Shown piece by piece: positions 23,628 through 29,664 of a stretch of DNA of 29,664 bases. The notes beneath the pieces are model-generated. The model had not been told where the DNA came from. It worked only from the letters and a program-made list of their open reading frames with translations, and made no database searches. Origin of the DNA: Ancrocorticia sp039812645 (GTDB taxonomy: Bacteria > Actinomycetota > Actinomycetes > Actinomycetales > Actinomycetaceae); assembly GCA_039812645.1 (NCBI GenBank), contig JBDIAV010000030.1:1-29664 (forward strand), given 5' to 3'. Position 1 is the stretch's first letter. Each line of letters starts with the position of its first letter. The position numbers and the translations under genes are program-made.

Positions 23628-24490
23628 TGCTTGCTCCATTAGGAAAACTAGCTCAGGAACGACGAGCCCGATTACAGGGACTTGGAGCATTCAACGTGAT
23701 CCACTTGGAAAACGCTGAATCAATCGTTTCTGCAGCAGAACAGACTGGCCAACCGGTTATTTTGCAGATATCTCAGAATGCCGTGAAGTTTCACGGAGGA
23801 AAGCTGAAACCGATTGCTGTGGCCACCTTGGCCATTGCGAGGAGTAGCACCGCGAGAGTGGGGGTTCATCTCGATCACGCGGATGACCTCAACCTCATTC
23901 GCGAAGCGATTGATCTGGGCTTTACCTCAATCATGTACGACGGTTCGCATCTGCCGGATGAAGAAAACCGCGCTGTGACGGCGCAGGTGGCCCACTGGTG
24001 TCATGACGCAGGCATCACCATCGAAGCGGAGCTTGGCGAAGTGGGAGGAAAGGATGGTGTGCATGCCCCCGGTGTGCGCACCGATCCCGACGACGCCGCT
24101 AAGTTTGTCGCCGATACTGGTGTGGACCTGTTGGCTGTGGCCGTGGGAAGTTCACATGCTATGACATCACGAGATGCGGCGCTGGACCTTGACCTCATCT
24201 CGCGAATTGCTGCCACCGTGCCGATTCCGTTGGTGTTGCACGGATCTTCCGGAGTCAGCGATGAGAACATGGTGCTGGCTATCGAACACGGCATGACGAA
24301 AATTAACGTCTCCACCCACCTCAACCACGTATTTACCTCAACTGTCCGGTCAGTTCTGGCAGAGAAGCCCGAACTGGTGGACACCCGCAAATGGACCAAG
24401 CCGGCAGCAACAGCAATGGAGCAAGAAGTTGCGCGTCTCCTCAACCTTTACACGGGAGTGGCCGGGCAGAAAGAAAGGAATGCATCATGA
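23627..24490 (+). CDS. class II ketose-1,6-bisphosphate aldolase (GatY/KbaY/FbaA type)
   Basis: A zinc-dependent cytoplasmic aldolase that cleaves fructose- or tagatose-1,6-bisphosphate to dihydroxyacetone phosphate and glyceraldehyde 3-phosphate. The HLDH motif at residues 81-84 carries the catalytic Asp83 and zinc ligand His84. The other zinc ligands fit His177 (VGSSHAM) and His205 (LHGSSGVSD). EAELGEVGGKDG (133-144) is the usual monovalent-cation/phosphate region, and MTKINVSTHLN closes the active site. The 287 residues match the tagatose-bisphosphate aldolase size. AAAGG lies six bases before the ATG at 23627, preferred over the adjacent GTG at 23624. It shares a base with the kinase stop. 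Confidence 0.9.
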   Translation: MLAPLGKLAQERRARLQGLGAFNVIHLENAESIVSAAEQTGQPVILQISQNAVKFHGGKLKPIAVATLAIARSSTARVGVHLDHADDLNLIREAIDLGFTSIMYDGSHLPDEENRAVTAQVAHWCHDAGITIEAELGEVGGKDGVHAPGVRTDPDDAAKFVADTGVDLLAVAVGSSHAMTSRDAALDLDLISRIAATVPIPLVLHGSSGVSDENMVLAIEHGMTKINVSTHLNHVFTSTVRSVLAEKPELVDTRKWTKPAATAMEQEVARLLNLYTGVAGQKERNAS

Positions 24491-25908
24491 AGCTTGTCGC
24501 AGGAGTCGATTCCTCAACCCAGAGCTGTAAGGCGACCATCAGAGATGTGAACACTGGCGCGATCATCCGTATTGGCCGCTCCACCCACCCGGTTGCCACT
24601 CAAGTGAACCCTGAGCGGTGGTGGAATGCGTTGCTGGAGGCATTCATCGGGGCCGGTGGTCTCGCCGATGTCGATGCAATTTCCATCGGTGCCCAGATGC
24701 AGGGCATGATCTGCCTCGATAAGGACGGCCGCGTCATTCGTGACGCCATGCTGTGGAACGACACCAGCTGTGCACCCTCGATCATTGCACTGAACGAGGA
24801 ACTGGGATTCGAAGAGTGGATTCGCAGAACTGGCTGCCCACTGGTGGTCGCCTCGACGGTGGCCAAGGCGCGCTGGCTGCGGGATAACGAACCCGAGAAC
24901 GCGGAGCGCACCGCTGCCATCTGCTTGCCACATGACTACCTCACGTGGCGTTTGCGAGGGTTTGGACCGGAGAATCCCAAGCTGGACGAGCTGACCACCG
25001 ACCGTTCCGATGCCTCGGGCACAGGCTACTGGTCGGCTGAAAAGGATTGCTGGGACGAGGAGCTGCTGGAGATTGGCCTCGGCAAGCGCGTTATCCTTCC
25101 CAAGATCCTTGGCCCACGAGACTCCGCTGGAGTGACCGGACATGGCCTGCCTGGCATTCCTCCCGGGATTCCGCTCGGTGTAGGCGGTGGCGATAACGCC
25201 CTCGGTGCTCTCGCCCTCGGCCTTGAGGTGGGTGACGGCATCATGTCGCTTGGCACGTCGGGAACCGTTTTCGCGCGAGCGAACAGGGTTATCAACGATC
25301 CTTCAGGAATTGTCTCCTCGTACGCTGACTGCACCGGTGATCTCCTTCCCATGGCGGCAACGCTGAACGCCGCGCGTGATCTGGACGCGGCAACGCGCAT
25401 CCTCGGACGTGACCATGACGAAATCTCCTTCCTGGCGCGCCGATGCGAGCCGGGGGCCGGCGGCATCACGCTGCTCCCTTACTTTGAGGGTGAGCGCACT
25501 CCATCGATTCCCACGGCGCGGGCGAGTATTCACGGACTGTCGTTGGAGAACGCAACTCCCCGCAATCTTGCGCGGGCCTTTGTTGAGGGAATGGTGTGTG
25601 GAATGGTGGTGGCCCTTGATGCGGTGACCGATCTGGGAATTCCAATCAATCGACTCTTCGTCATTGGTGGGGCCGCTCGCAATCGTGCGGTGCAGCAGAT
25701 TCTTACCCAGGTGACCCCCATTCCGGTGGTTATCCCTGACCCCAGCGAATATGTGACCGTGGGCGCCGCCATGCAGGCTGTGGCCGCCGTGACGGGAGAG
25801 TTCCCCACATGGGAACACGAGTACTTTGAAGTCCCCTCCTTCGGATCGCATCCGGAGATCATGGAGCAGCACATCGCCGCCAAGAAGGCGTTGGGCTACC
25901 CGGTCTAA
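24487..25908 (+). CDS. FGGY-family carbohydrate kinase (xylulokinase-like)
   Basis: A cytoplasmic kinase of 473 residues with the actin-like fold. The N-terminal phosphate loop is VAGVDSSTQSCKATI. DASGTGYW near residue 176 is a strong xylulokinase-type marker, and the ATP-binding half has GDNALGAL, SLGTSGTVFA and FVIGGAARNRAVQQI. QMQGMICLD replaces the QMHG seen in XylB, a substrate-site change. The sugar substrate is therefore not certain: D-xylulose, another ketose, or a polyol as in erythritol or glycerol kinases. AAAGGA precedes the ATG, and the start overlaps the aldolase stop by ATGA. It supplies the first phosphorylation that a PTS would otherwise provide. Confidence 0.9.
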   Translation: MKLVAGVDSSTQSCKATIRDVNTGAIIRIGRSTHPVATQVNPERWWNALLEAFIGAGGLADVDAISIGAQMQGMICLDKDGRVIRDAMLWNDTSCAPSIIALNEELGFEEWIRRTGCPLVVASTVAKARWLRDNEPENAERTAAICLPHDYLTWRLRGFGPENPKLDELTTDRSDASGTGYWSAEKDCWDEELLEIGLGKRVILPKILGPRDSAGVTGHGLPGIPPGIPLGVGGGDNALGALALGLEVGDGIMSLGTSGTVFARANRVINDPSGIVSSYADCTGDLLPMAATLNAARDLDAATRILGRDHDEISFLARRCEPGAGGITLLPYFEGERTPSIPTARASIHGLSLENATPRNLARAFVEGMVCGMVVALDAVTDLGIPINRLFVIGGAARNRAVQQILTQVTPIPVVIPDPSEYVTVGAAMQAVAAVTGEFPTWEHEYFEVPSFGSHPEIMEQHIAAKKALGYPV

Positions 25909-25936
25909 GCCGGTCATCCACGAAAGAAAGAATAAC

Positions 25937-26971
25937 GTGACTATCGATCCTTTCTGGCTGATTGCCGCCTTTGGTGGCGGCACATTTGGCGCAGCTATTG
26001 GCGGGCAGACCGCCTTCATCATGACCGGTTTCCTGTACCTGGCGGGTCTTGCTGGCTACCTCGGTGGCGTGGACGTGGCACCATTCATGAACGCGGTGGT
26101 GTTTGGTCCGGTTATGGGTCCACATATCGCATTCTTGGGTGGCGCGATTGCGGTGGCCTATGCCGCCAAGAAAAACTACCTACCGGCAGGCAAGAATGGC
26201 CGCGATGTGGTGACGCCGTTGACCACGTTTGGCGATCACATCGACATCTACATCGTCGGTGGTATCGGCGGCATGGTGGGCTACCTTGTCAACCAGGTCT
26301 TCGCCTTGATCCCTCCCTTGCTGGTGGCAGATCCGCTGAATCACTATGACCGTGAGATCCTCGGTTCCACGGATACCATTGCTATGACGATCGTTGTGGT
26401 GTCCATTGTGGTGCGCTACATGTATGGCACCACGGGAATGTTTTCCACCAAGCAGGGTCCGCTCATGTGGGTGGGTGACAACAAGGAGTTTGGTGACAAG
26501 CACTGGGTGGGTTACCAGGAGAAGTGGTCGCACACATCAATCCTTGGTGTGACCACGGGTATCTTATCTGGCTTCGCCACCTTGACGATCGTCTTGTACA
26601 GCTATGAGTCGTCGGGCGGCGCTATCGTCCAGCACGCGGCGAACATCGGGTGGGCAATCTCGGCGATCTCGCTGATCTTCAACACACTGGGTCTGAAGAC
26701 TCCGGTGACCCACCACATGACGCTCATTGGTTCGGTTGCAGCGTTGAAGTTTGCGCCGTACTTCGCCGGCCAGAATCCGACGGAATGGACCTCTACAGGG
26801 CTTATTGTTCCGCTACTGTTGGCCGGTTTGTTTGGCTGGATCTCGGCTGTCTTGTGCGAGGCACTCTCACGTGCAACGAATGCCAACGGGGACACCCACA
26901 TTGATCCTCCGGCATTCGCCATCTTCCCACTGACCACCCTGATCTTCTTCATGTCGTCGATAATGGGGTGA
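25937..26971 (+). CDS. unrecognised polytopic membrane protein, candidate polyol/sugar importer
   Basis: I cannot place this 344-residue protein in a known transporter family. About eight to nine hydrophobic segments are visible: 6-43 (a Gly-rich pair, GGGTFGAAIGGQTAFIMTGF), 50-78, 103-128, 146-164, 203-223, 236-253, 262-277, 288-310 and 325-343. The N-terminal Gly/Ala-rich hairpin and FGPVMGPHIAFLGGA suggest tight helix packing or re-entrant loops. A central hydrophilic loop (165-202) is rich in Lys, Trp and Gly. It has no PTS phosphorylation site, ABC motif or obvious MFS signature. The start is a GTG with AAAGAAAG upstream, 28 bases after the kinase. As the last gene of a sugar-catabolic operon lacking any other transporter, import of the substrate is the likely job (inference). 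Confidence 0.8.
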   Translation: MTIDPFWLIAAFGGGTFGAAIGGQTAFIMTGFLYLAGLAGYLGGVDVAPFMNAVVFGPVMGPHIAFLGGAIAVAYAAKKNYLPAGKNGRDVVTPLTTFGDHIDIYIVGGIGGMVGYLVNQVFALIPPLLVADPLNHYDREILGSTDTIAMTIVVVSIVVRYMYGTTGMFSTKQGPLMWVGDNKEFGDKHWVGYQEKWSHTSILGVTTGILSGFATLTIVLYSYESSGGAIVQHAANIGWAISAISLIFNTLGLKTPVTHHMTLIGSVAALKFAPYFAGQNPTEWTSTGLIVPLLLAGLFGWISAVLCEALSRATNANGDTHIDPPAFAIFPLTTLIFFMSSIMG

Positions 26972-27046
26972 TCAACGAGCAGTTTGGTTTCATAGCTCAA
27001 CATTCATGATCGGCCCACTGCGAGGTCAGATCGGAATATCAAGCGC

Positions 27047-27084
27047 GCCTGGGCGGTACTCGGAGGGATGAGTACCGTCCAGGC
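27047..27084. terminator. hairpin at the end of the polyol operon
   Basis: GCCTGGGCGGTACTC (27047-27061) pairs with GAGTACCGTCCAGGC (27070-27084): 15 pairs with one G-U, and an eight-base loop. No T-run follows. It sits 75 bases after the membrane-protein stop and also faces the convergent CobW-like gene, so it probably serves both. The rest of the gap 26972-27213 shows nothing else. Confidence 0.6.
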
Positions 27085-27213
27085 GGCACATCTGGGCCCT
27101 CAATAGTTATCGTCGCGCCAACGAAATGCACCCTTTGTCCACAACACCCTGGCAAATATCTGCGACTTTGCACCAAAACCCTGTGTTTCGCCAATTTGCC
27201 TGTGTCGAGAGAA

Positions 27214-28254
27214 TTACTCGAACCAGTCACCAAGACCATCGGAAACTCCCGCCCACGAGAGGGAGTGTGTTTCTCCGTGGGTGAGGAGGCAACGAGAGAA
27301 AGCCTCCTCGATGAGTGGACGTCGGTCATATCCTGAGTGAGGATCTCGGGTACCCGTCACGATGAGATGGGTCCGGGGAGCATCGTTCCAATCTCCGGCA
27401 CTGCCGAAGGTGATGAGTCCGCCATGGGCATTGAGTGCACAGATGGTATCCGGCCGGGTAGGTAACCAGAAGCATCCTCTCACGCACACGTCACCCTCGC
27501 ACAACTCACTCAGTGCGTCGATGAATCGCTCGGGGTGGAATGCGCGATCGGAGGAGAGGTCAAGAGTCCAGACGCCATGACTACTTGGGCCACCCCACGC
27601 CGCCGTCGTTGCAGGATGAATGCGACGGATTGCGGAGTCGACGTTATGCTGGCCCCCGAAAAGGACCTCCGCGGTGACCTCGCTGAGTGAGGGAATGAGA
27701 AGCGAGTCATGTGGCCGGAAGTGCTCGACGAGATCCATTGCGGTGGCACCGCAGCCTGTCTCGCCGTTGCCCGCGGTGATGGTGAGATCGCTGTAGCCGA
27801 TGTTCATGAGCTGGATCTCGCCGACGCAGCGCTCATCGTCCTCGAACAGTTCCATACCCCGTTCGGCGAGCGAAACGTGAGAGAGCAACTCGTCGGTGAT
27901 GCGGCTGAGTTCACACACGTGAGCAACCGAGGTGACGGCCCATCCGAGTTCGGCGACGTCGTCGGAAAAGAGCGGAACAATGGTGGCCGATTCCACGGCG
28001 GGCGGCAGGGCGAGAATTACATCGTCTGGCCTCATCTCCAGCAAGAACGGGATGATGGCCTCGCGCAGTGAGCACGCGATGCACGAATGTGCCAGGGGGA
28101 CCTCGGTGACGCTCTCCTCGAAACCCGTGGAATAGGTGAGGATCGTGCCGTCGTCGTTCAAGTCCACGGACAGAACGGGAGAGACGTCAGACAGCGAGAG
28201 GATGGCAATGCTGCGGACGAGGGGGTCGGCCGCAGTGAGAACCGAGATGCGCAA
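27214..28254 (-). CDS. CobW-like protein of the Zur regulon, lacking GTPase motifs
   Basis: The protein (346 residues) resembles the CobW/ZNG1 zinc metallochaperone group. It has the conserved CxxC as CIACSLRE (Cys58, Cys61), and a C-terminal CobW_C-like domain: HGVWTLDLSSDRAFHPERF, then GCFWLPTRPDTICALNAHGG. However, the N-terminus reads LTAADPLVRSIAILSL where a Walker A loop should be, and the region that should hold NKxD reads DLTITAGNGE. GTP hydrolysis is therefore unlikely. In other actinobacteria related proteins sit in Zur regulons and are thought to handle zinc under starvation. The TTG start at 28254 is supported by GGAGG six bases upstream. It is divergent from the alternative ribosomal protein operon across the Zur-type box. 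Confidence 0.82.
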   Translation of the reverse strand: MRISVLTAADPLVRSIAILSLSDVSPVLSVDLNDDGTILTYSTGFEESVTEVPLAHSCIACSLREAIIPFLLEMRPDDVILALPPAVESATIVPLFSDDVAELGWAVTSVAHVCELSRITDELLSHVSLAERGMELFEDDERCVGEIQLMNIGYSDLTITAGNGETGCGATAMDLVEHFRPHDSLLIPSLSEVTAEVLFGGQHNVDSAIRRIHPATTAAWGGPSSHGVWTLDLSSDRAFHPERFIDALSELCEGDVCVRGCFWLPTRPDTICALNAHGGLITFGSAGDWNDAPRTHLIVTGTRDPHSGYDRRPLIEEAFSRCLLTHGETHSLSWAGVSDGLGDWFE

Positions 28255-28266
28255 GGAAAACCTCCG

Positions 28267-28280
28267 GGGTTACGTAACCC
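28267..28280. promoter_or_regulatory. perfect 14-base palindrome before the CobW-like gene
   Basis: GGGTTACGTAACCC is perfectly palindromic and starts one base from the GGAGG of the CobW-like gene. It lies outside the Zur-type box and could be the operator of a second regulator or overlap a weak -10 of the minus-strand promoter (TTGATT, 17 bases, GGTTAC). Confidence 0.45.
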
Positions 28281-28282
28281 AC

Positions 28283-28311
28283 TTGTTGAGAACGATAATC
28301 AATACTAATAT
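28283..28311 (+). promoter_or_regulatory. Zur-controlled leaderless promoter of rpmB
   Basis: TTGTTG (28283-28288), a 17-base spacer and TAATAT (28306-28311) form a good promoter. Six bases follow before the GTG at 28318, so the mRNA should be leaderless. TTGAGAACGATAATCAA (28286-28302) overlaps the -35 and spacer and resembles the actinobacterial Zur box (TTGAnAAnGATnnTCAA form), expected to repress when zinc is plentiful. It also covers the divergent promoter of the CobW-like gene. Confidence 0.65.
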
Positions 28312-28317
28312 GGCCGC

Positions 28318-28554
28318 GTGAGTAATTACTGTCAAGTCACTGGGGCGAAGCCCTCATTTGGAAAATCGGTGTCGCACTCCCACCGGCGCACCAGCCGCCG
28401 CTGGAAAGTCAACGTGCAGACCAAGCGCTACTGGGTGCCCTCACTTGGGCGCATGGTTAAGCTGCAGGTCTCGCCGCGCGGAATCAAGACCATCGACAAG
28501 CTCGGCATCGACCGGGTGTGTCAGGACATCCTGGCGAGGGGAGAGAAGATCTGA
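28318..28554 (+). CDS. rpmB: 50S ribosomal protein L28, cysteine-poor paralogue
   Basis: L28 of 78 residues: CQVTGAKPSFGKSVSHSHRR, TSRRWKVNVQTKRYW, VSPRGIKTIDK. Zinc-binding L28 has a CxxC near the start; here only one Cys (CQVTG) remains, so this is the zinc-independent form made when zinc is scarce. The start is a GTG directly after the leaderless promoter. Its stop shares a base with the rpmG start (TGATG). Confidence 0.94.
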   Translation: MSNYCQVTGAKPSFGKSVSHSHRRTSRRWKVNVQTKRYWVPSLGRMVKLQVSPRGIKTIDKLGIDRVCQDILARGEKI

Positions 28555-28721
28555 TGGCACAGAGCAAGGATGTACGTCCCAAAATCACCCTCCAGTCCAC
28601 CGCGGGCACGGGCTATCGCTACGTCACCACGAAGAACCGGCGCAACACGCCCGAGCGGCTTCGGATTCGCAAGTATGATCCCAAGGCGCGTAAGCATGTC
28701 GAGTTTGTGGAGGTGCGCTGA
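28554..28721 (+). CDS. rpmG: 50S ribosomal protein L33, zinc-free paralogue
   Basis: L33 of 55 residues: RPKITLQSTAGTGYRYVTTK, NRRNTPERLRIRKYDPKARK. It contains no Cys, so the two CxxC pairs of zinc-ribbon L33 are absent. The ATG at 28554 overlaps the rpmB stop, and its own stop overlaps the rpsN start at 28721, so the three genes are coupled. An in-frame ATG 36 bases upstream lies inside rpmB and is not used. Confidence 0.95.
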   Translation: MAQSKDVRPKITLQSTAGTGYRYVTTKNRRNTPERLRIRKYDPKARKHVEFVEVR

Positions 28722-29026
28722 TGGCTAAGAAGTCGAAGATTGCACGCAACCAGCAGCGGGCCGAGATTGTCGCGAAATATCGCGAACGGCGCGTCGAGCT
28801 GCTGCAGACCATCTCGAGTGTCAACGCGTCCGAGGACGAGAAAGCTGTGGCCCGCAAGAAGCTGCAAGCTCTCCCGCGCGACGCCTCGCCCACCCGCCTA
28901 CGCAACCGCGGATTCTCTGATGGGCGCCCCCGCGGTTACCTTCGTAAGTTTGGACTCTCGCGTGTCAAGTTCCGCGAGGCCGCGCTCTCGGGTGAACTAC
29001 CTGGCGTCACAAAGTCATCGTGGTGA
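28721..29026 (+). CDS. rpsN: 30S ribosomal protein S14, zinc-free long paralogue
   Basis: S14 of 101 residues, the long cysteine-free form: MAKKSKIARNQQRAEIV, LPRDASPTRLRNRGFSDGRP, GYLRKFGLSRVKFREAALSG and ending GVTKSSW. The short form with CxxC-x12-CxxC binds zinc; this one has no Cys. It can replace the zinc-binding S14 in the small subunit during zinc starvation. An intergenic gap of 111 bases follows before rpmE2. Confidence 0.95.
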   Translation: MAKKSKIARNQQRAEIVAKYRERRVELLQTISSVNASEDEKAVARKKLQALPRDASPTRLRNRGFSDGRPRGYLRKFGLSRVKFREAALSGELPGVTKSSW

Positions 29027-29101
29027 CGGTCGCCGTCGTATCTGACTGACGCTGTCGCCAATCCGGACGCGGTCACGGCCGGGGACTCAACTCCTCCGGG
29101 C

Positions 29102-29114
29102 GGCGCCGTCGTCG
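29102..29114 (+). repeat. copy of the recurrent 13-base word before rpmE2
   Basis: GGCGCCGTCGTCG lies in the rpsN-rpmE2 gap, 23 bases before the L31 start, followed by TCAAAATT. This context is close to that of the other intergenic copy at 8286, where TTCAAAAA follows. Confidence 0.6.
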
Positions 29115-29137
29115 TCAAAATTAATCAAGGAAAAACA

Positions 29138-29386
29138 ATGAAACCCGGAATCCATCCCGACTACCATCACGTCGTTTTCCGCGACAAATCAGCGGACTTC
29201 GCGTTCCTCACCCGCTCCACCGTCACCTCCGCGCAGACGATCGAGTGGGAGGACGGCAACACCTACCCGGTGATCGACGTCGAAGTCTCCTCCGCCTCCC
29301 ACCCCATGTGGACCGGCAAGAAGCGCGTCATGGACACTGCCGGGCGCGTCGAGAAGTTCTGGCAGCGCTACGGACGGGAGAAGTGA
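29138..29386 (+). CDS. rpmE2: 50S ribosomal protein L31 type B, zinc-free
   Basis: L31 type B of 82 residues: MKPGIHPDYHHVVFRDKSAD, FLTRSTVTSAQTIEWEDGNT, VIDVEVSSASHPMWTGKKRV and GRVEKFWQRYGR. No Cys is present, so the zinc site of L31 type A is lost. AAGGAAAAAC precedes the ATG. Stop and the rpmJ start are separated by one base, giving tight coupling. Type B L31 paralogues are regular Zur targets. Confidence 0.95.
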   Translation: MKPGIHPDYHHVVFRDKSADFAFLTRSTVTSAQTIEWEDGNTYPVIDVEVSSASHPMWTGKKRVMDTAGRVEKFWQRYGREK

Positions 29387-29387
29387 C

Positions 29388-29513
29388 GTGAAGGTTCGTT
29401 CTTCTCTCAAGTCCCTCGCTGCCCAACCCGGTTCGAAGGTGGTGCGCCGCAAGGGCCGCATCTACGTCATTAACAAGCAGAACCCGCGCTTCAAGGGGCG
29501 CCAGAAGGGCTGA
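29388..29513 (+). CDS. rpmJ: 50S ribosomal protein L36, zinc-free paralogue
   Basis: L36 of 41 residues: MKVRSSLKSLAAQPGSKVVR, RKGRIYVINKQNPRFKGRQK. The C-x2-C and later Cys/His positions of ordinary L36 are Ala, Gln, Asn and Phe here, so no zinc is bound. It starts at a GTG one base after the rpmE2 stop. This is the last gene seen in the zinc-starvation operon. Confidence 0.93.
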   Translation: MKVRSSLKSLAAQPGSKVVRRKGRIYVINKQNPRFKGRQKG

Positions 29514-29520
29514 TAGGCGC

Positions 29521-29566
29521 GTTTGCTGGATCGCGGTTCGATCGTTTGTTGGATTGTGGTCCGAGA
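29521..29566. repeat. two tandem 23-base repeats after rpmJ
   Basis: Units 29521-29543 and 29544-29566 begin GTTTGCTGGATCG and GTTTGTTGGATTG. Over their first 21 bases they differ at four positions, all C/T transitions. They directly abut the inverted repeat at 29564-29640. Confidence 0.6.
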
Positions 29567-29640
29567 ATGGACGGTCCTGTCAAGAATTGAGTGCTGCGTG
29601 AGTATCCGCGGGCTCAATCCTCGGCGGGACCGTCCATTCT
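29564..29640. repeat. long inverted repeat with transition-only mismatches
   Basis: Arms 29564-29591 and 29613-29640 are 28 bases each. The outer 14 bases (AGAATGGACGGTCC) and inner six (ATTGAG) are perfectly complementary between arms; the eight between differ at four positions, all transitions. The 21-base loop is unpaired. It begins 51 bases after the rpmJ stop, so it may be the terminator of the zinc operon. It could also be a small palindromic repeat or the end of a mobile element starting beyond the window. No T-run follows. Confidence 0.65.
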
Positions 29641-29664
29641 TCGCTTGCGGTCGATGTGAGTACG

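Noticed and set aside
29027..29137. Open frame joining rpsN and rpmE2 after the rpsN TGA
   Set aside because: The frame stays open for 37 codons after the stop, which is not rare at this GC content; S14 is full length and rpmE2 has its own ribosome-binding site.
1..29664. CRISPR arrays, tRNA or rRNA genes, transposases
   Set aside because: No regularly spaced direct repeats, no cloverleaf-like segment and no transposase motif were seen. A covariance-model scan would be needed to exclude small RNAs.

Overview
The window looks like a chromosomal segment of a moderately high-GC actinobacterium, most likely an Actinomycetaceae-type organism (Arcanobacterium/Trueperella/Actinomyces group). Supporting signs are an IdeR/DtxR-type iron box, a Zur-controlled set of cysteine-free ribosomal protein paralogues, frequent GTG starts, ATGA/TGATG operon overlaps and several genes that appear to be leaderless. 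The genus is inference. I see no rRNA, tRNA, CRISPR array, phage gene or transposase.

Layout. 1-3000 (minus): aspartate ammonia-lyase, an unrecognised 214-residue protein and a HAD phosphatase cut by the left edge. 3195-5547: a 598-residue unknown protein and two small proteins, one resembling the C-terminal domain of ribosomal protein L7/L12. 5768-9027: a GH13 alpha-glucosidase, a divergent cyclase/formamidase-family hydrolase and a DedA membrane protein. 9261-14328: an iron box followed by a siderophore uptake operon (binding lipoprotein, two FecCD permeases, ATPase, siderophore-interacting flavoprotein). 14468-18536: CBS-domain protein, DUF1905/YdeI-like protein, maltose O-acetyltransferase-like protein, M50B-like membrane metalloprotease, CDP-alcohol phosphatidyltransferase and a SAM methyltransferase.

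18749-26971 is a carbohydrate region. A NagE-type PTS EIICB gene is divergent from a DeoR-family regulator, and each promoter carries a CCACGTGG palindrome. After a strong terminator and a leader with three copies of a TTGTGA-type repeat comes a five-gene operon: polyol-phosphate-type dehydrogenase, PfkB kinase, class II ketose-bisphosphate aldolase, FGGY (xylulokinase-like) kinase and a polytopic membrane protein that I cannot place in a transporter family. Together these could form a complete PTS-independent route from a polyol or ketose to triose phosphates. It is the best candidate here for an undescribed system.

27214-29513 is a zinc-starvation module. A CobW-like protein that has lost its P-loop and NKxD motifs is divergent, across a Zur-type box, from rpmB-rpmG-rpsN-rpmE2-rpmJ, all encoding forms without zinc-ribbon cysteines. 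The right edge carries a 23-bp tandem repeat and a long inverted repeat. A 13-base word, GGCGCCGTCGTCG, recurs five times in the window, always on the + strand, in coding and non-coding DNA.
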